Source of the DNA: Actinomadura rudentiformis | Lineage (GTDB): Bacteria > Actinomycetota > Actinomycetes > Streptosporangiales > Streptosporangiaceae | DNA length: 64,000 nucleotides | Assembly (NCBI RefSeq): GCF_008923185.1 | Contig: NZ_WBMT01000011.1 | Coordinates: forward strand, 186,001-250,000 | Direction of reading: 5' to 3' | The notes under the pieces: generated by a model | Databases searched by the model: none | Seen by the model: the letters and a program-made list of their open reading frames with translations, nothing else | Told to the model about the DNA's origin: nothing | In this document: positions 61,911-64,000 of the stretch, in pieces | How the letters are laid out: each line of letters opens with the position of its first letter | Numbering within the stretch: position 1 is the first letter of the stretch | Position numbers and translations under genes: made by a program

Positions 61911-62842
61911 AGCCGGTCACGCTGACCGCGTGTCATCTCGTCCTGATGCCTGGCCACGACGCGCTCGGCGGCGCCGGCGAACGCGCGTACCCGGGCGGTC
62001 TCCCCGGCCGTGCGCCATACCAGCGCCACCTCGGAGGCGGGCATGTCACGCATCGGCACCAGCACGATGTCCGGACGCGCGTAATACCGAGACACCGACT
62101 CCACCACCGGCGACACACCCAGTCCGTTGGCGATGGCGGTCAGCAGTTCCTGGAAGGTGCGCACCCCATGCCGCCGGTTGATCGGCCGGCCGTCCGGCGT
62201 GGTGGTGGGGACATGGAACTCCCACCAGTAGTCGGGTGCAGGGCCCACGATGTCGATGACCTCCACGCGAGCCAGGTCCTCCACCGGCACCGACGAACGC
62301 CTGGAGAACGGGTGGCCGACGGGAACCGCGAGCATCCGCGGTTCCGACAGCAACACGGGCCCCACGGTGAGATCCGGTTCGTCCACGGGCAACCGGGTGA
62401 TCAACACGTCCACGTCACCGATGCGCAGCGGGCCGAGCGGGTCGGCGCAGTGCACCTCGGTCATCCGCAGCTCGCAGGCGGGATGCCGGGTGCGGAACTC
62501 GGTCACCAGTTCGGGGGTCCACTCGTTCGCGCCGGAGCCGAGGAACCCGACGTGCAGGACTCCGTCGATACCGCGCGCGGTGGCGCTGGCCCGCTCGAAC
62601 GCCCGGTCCAACTGCTGGTAGGCCTCTTTGGCGTCTTGCCAGAACTGCATGCCCAGCCGGGTGAGTTCGACTCGGCGGCTGGTGCGGTCGAACAGCCGCC
62701 CGCCGATACGGCGTTCCAGAGACTGGATGTTCTGGGTGACCCGCGGCGGTGACACGTGGAGCCGTTCGGCGGTACGCCCGAAGTGCAATTCCTCAGCCAG
62801 TACCAGGAAGGATTCCAACTCGCGGAACTCCACGCCGACCAC
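61889..62842 (-). CDS. LysR-family transcriptional regulator
   Basis: The 317-residue protein has a standard LysR helix-turn-helix (ELHFGRTAERLHVSPPRVTQ, then NIQSLERRIGGRLFDRTSR) and a two-lobe effector domain. The start is GTG 62842 or GTG 62833 (VEFRELESF). It is divergent from an MFS transporter gene 120 bases away, so it likely regulates that transporter. Its 3' end overlaps the probable control site of the sensor operon. Confidence 0.92.
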   Translation of the reverse strand: MVGVEFRELESFLVLAEELHFGRTAERLHVSPPRVTQNIQSLERRIGGRLFDRTSRRVELTRLGMQFWQDAKEAYQQLDRAFERASATARGIDGVLHVGFLGSGANEWTPELVTEFRTRHPACELRMTEVHCADPLGPLRIGDVDVLITRLPVDEPDLTVGPVLLSEPRMLAVPVGHPFSRRSSVPVEDLARVEVIDIVGPAPDYWWEFHVPTTTPDGRPINRRHGVRTFQELLTAIANGLGVSPVVESVSRYYARPDIVLVPMRDMPASEVALVWRTAGETARVRAFAGAAERVVARHQDEMTRGQRDRLDEEIFI

Positions 62843-62849
62843 CCCATCG

Positions 62850-62864
62850 TTAAGCGTGCCTTAG
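62850..62864. promoter_or_regulatory. Possible LysR binding element
   Basis: TTAAG (62850-62854) and CTTAG (62860-62864) form an imperfect inverted repeat just upstream of the LysR start, in the gap shared with the MFS gene. This is the only symmetric AT-containing word in the gap. Confidence 0.35.
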
Positions 62865-62962
62865 TGAAGGTATCGCAGTTCGGTGTTGTTCCCCCTCCCG
62901 CGCGAAGCGAGGCTCGATCACGAAAGACGGCGAGCATCCCTCATCTGGAAGGTCGAACGTTC

Positions 62963-64000
62963 ATGGCACCGCTCCAGTCCTCGGGCGCCGCACCGGCGGA
63001 GACCGATACCGGGAAACTCTCCGCTCAGCAGTGGCTGATGCTCGTCGCGGTGATGACAGGCACGTTCCTGTCCATGCTGAACGACTTCATCGTCAACGTG
63101 GCCACGCCGGCCATCCGCGACGAGTTGGGCGCGAGCTTCACCGAAGTCCAGTTCATCATCGGGGGATACATCCTGGTCTATGGCGTGGTCTTGGTGACCG
63201 GCGGCCGGCTCGGCGATATCTTCGGGCACCGGCGGATGTTCCTGCTGGGTGGCGGCCTGTTCACGCTGGCGTCGCTGGCGTGCGGACTGGCTCTCGACTC
63301 CGCGCAGCTGATCGTGTTCCGCGTCATGCAGGCTCTCGGCGCGGCCATCTTCTACCCGCAGGTGCTGTCCATCCTGCAACTGGCGTTCACCGGCCGGGCG
63401 CGCGCCAAAGCCTTCAGCGTGTTCGGCGCGACGATCGGGCTCGCCTCCATCGCGGGCCAGCTCATCGGTGGTGTGCTGATCGGCGCGGACCTGTTCGGCC
63501 TGACCTGGCGGCCGATCTTCCTGATCGACGTGCCGGTCGGCGTGATCGCCATCGTGATCGCCGCGGCCACGCTGCCCAGACTGGCCGGCGACGCCAGGGC
63601 GCGGCTGGACGTGCCCGGCGTCGGCCTGTTGACGGTCGCTCTGGTGCTGGTGGTCTTCCCGCTGATCCAGGGCCGCGAACTGGGCTGGCCGTTGTGGATC
63701 ATCGTGCTGCCGGTGCTGTCCGTCCCCGTGCTGGGGGCCTTCCTGCTGTGGGAGCAGCGGGTCACTGACCGCGGCGGCACGCCGCTGGTGCCGCCGAAGC
63801 TGTACAAGATCCGCAGCTTCGGCGCGGGCAACGCGGTCGCGCTGCTGTTCTTCGCGGGCAACAGCGGCCTGTTCTTCCTCCTGCCGCTCCAACTCCAAGC
63901 CGGGCTCGGGCACACCGCCCTGTACGCGGGCCTGACCTTCACCCCACTGGCGGCGGCGTTCACGATCGGTTCGCTCTTGGCCCCGAAGTTGCAGCCCCGT
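62963..64000 (+). CDS. MFS drug-transporter-like permease, 3' end cut by the window
   Basis: The frame is open from ATG 62963 to the last base (346 codons). It has at least ten membrane spans of the 14-span DHA2 drug-efflux type: the N-terminal TFLSMLNDFIVNVATPAIRD, motif A-like GGRLGDIFGHRRMFLLGG and the motif C-like FGATIGLASIAGQLIGGVLI. GGAAGG lies upstream of the start. It is divergent from the LysR gene, the usual layout of a regulated efflux pump. The substrate is unknown. Confidence 0.88.
   Translation, partial: MAPLQSSGAAPAETDTGKLSAQQWLMLVAVMTGTFLSMLNDFIVNVATPAIRDELGASFTEVQFIIGGYILVYGVVLVTGGRLGDIFGHRRMFLLGGGLFTLASLACGLALDSAQLIVFRVMQALGAAIFYPQVLSILQLAFTGRARAKAFSVFGATIGLASIAGQLIGGVLIGADLFGLTWRPIFLIDVPVGVIAIVIAAATLPRLAGDARARLDVPGVGLLTVALVLVVFPLIQGRELGWPLWIIVLPVLSVPVLGAFLLWEQRVTDRGGTPLVPPKLYKIRSFGAGNAVALLFFAGNSGLFFLLPLQLQAGLGHTALYAGLTFTPLAAAFTIGSLLAPKLQPR

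Noticed and set aside
1..64000. tRNA, rRNA, transposase, integrase or attachment sites
   Set aside because: I looked for the T-loop consensus, IS-type DDE or tyrosine recombinase motifs and terminal inverted repeats and saw none that could be supported.

Overview
The window is high-GC DNA with strong third-position G/C, many GTG and some TTG starts, and dense 4-nt overlaps. It carries actinomycete-specific families: DUF5998, DUF3145, a mycothiol-type maleylpyruvate isomerase-like protein, and a PucR-type FasR next to fabD-fabH-acpP-fabF. This points to a filamentous actinomycete, plausibly Streptosporangiales such as Thermomonosporaceae. The genus cannot be fixed from sequence alone. It looks like ordinary chromosome: I saw no tRNA, rRNA, CRISPR array, insertion sequence, phage gene or replication origin.

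Layout. 1-6.4 kb: C-terminal part of a RecQ-type helicase with a phosphoribosyltransferase-like tail, a LysR-like regulator, a secreted 57-residue peptide, a PfkB sugar kinase and a GNAT/acyl-CoA-synthetase fusion (protein acetyltransferase type). 6.3-13.4 kb: a proline-rich ORF, DUF5998 coupled to a phosphodiesterase, a rhodanese, and an overlapping run of three paralogous membrane proteins of unknown function. 13.4-18.2 kb: a same-strand cluster with an intracellular subtilase, an ECF sigma factor, a small beta-rich protein and a TPR-CHAT caspase-like protein; this is the best candidate for a poorly described system. 18.3-25.8 kb: apolipoprotein N-acyltransferase, a leader-peptide/terminator arrangement, DUF3145, and the type II fatty-acid cluster with FasR. 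26-32.8 kb: two secreted DUF1023 hydrolases around a membrane acyltransferase, a NarL-type two-component system, and a PHP phosphoesterase. 32.9-40.6 kb: a Tat-exported PhoX protein, an epoxide-hydrolase-like enzyme, a WYL regulator, a large secreted M14 carboxypeptidase and a VOC protein.

40.6-49.7 kb: a secreted alpha/beta hydrolase diverges from a seven-gene operon encoding a five-part branched-chain-type ABC importer, 3-hydroxybutyrate dehydrogenase and a GAF-PucR regulator. Together they look like a system for breaking down a 3-hydroxybutyrate polyester or oligomer outside the cell, importing the monomer and oxidising it. 49.7-56.7 kb: a small PH-like membrane protein, a TetR-controlled alcohol dehydrogenase/tautomerase pair with two matching palindromic operators, a cysteine-rich exported protein, and a MacB/FtsX-type ABC exporter. 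56.7-64 kb: glycerate kinase and an SLC13-type permease next to an OmpR-type two-component system that shares a DNA motif with the permease promoter, then a LysR regulator diverging from an MFS transporter cut by the window end.

All functions are read from motifs and gene context; no database search was possible.
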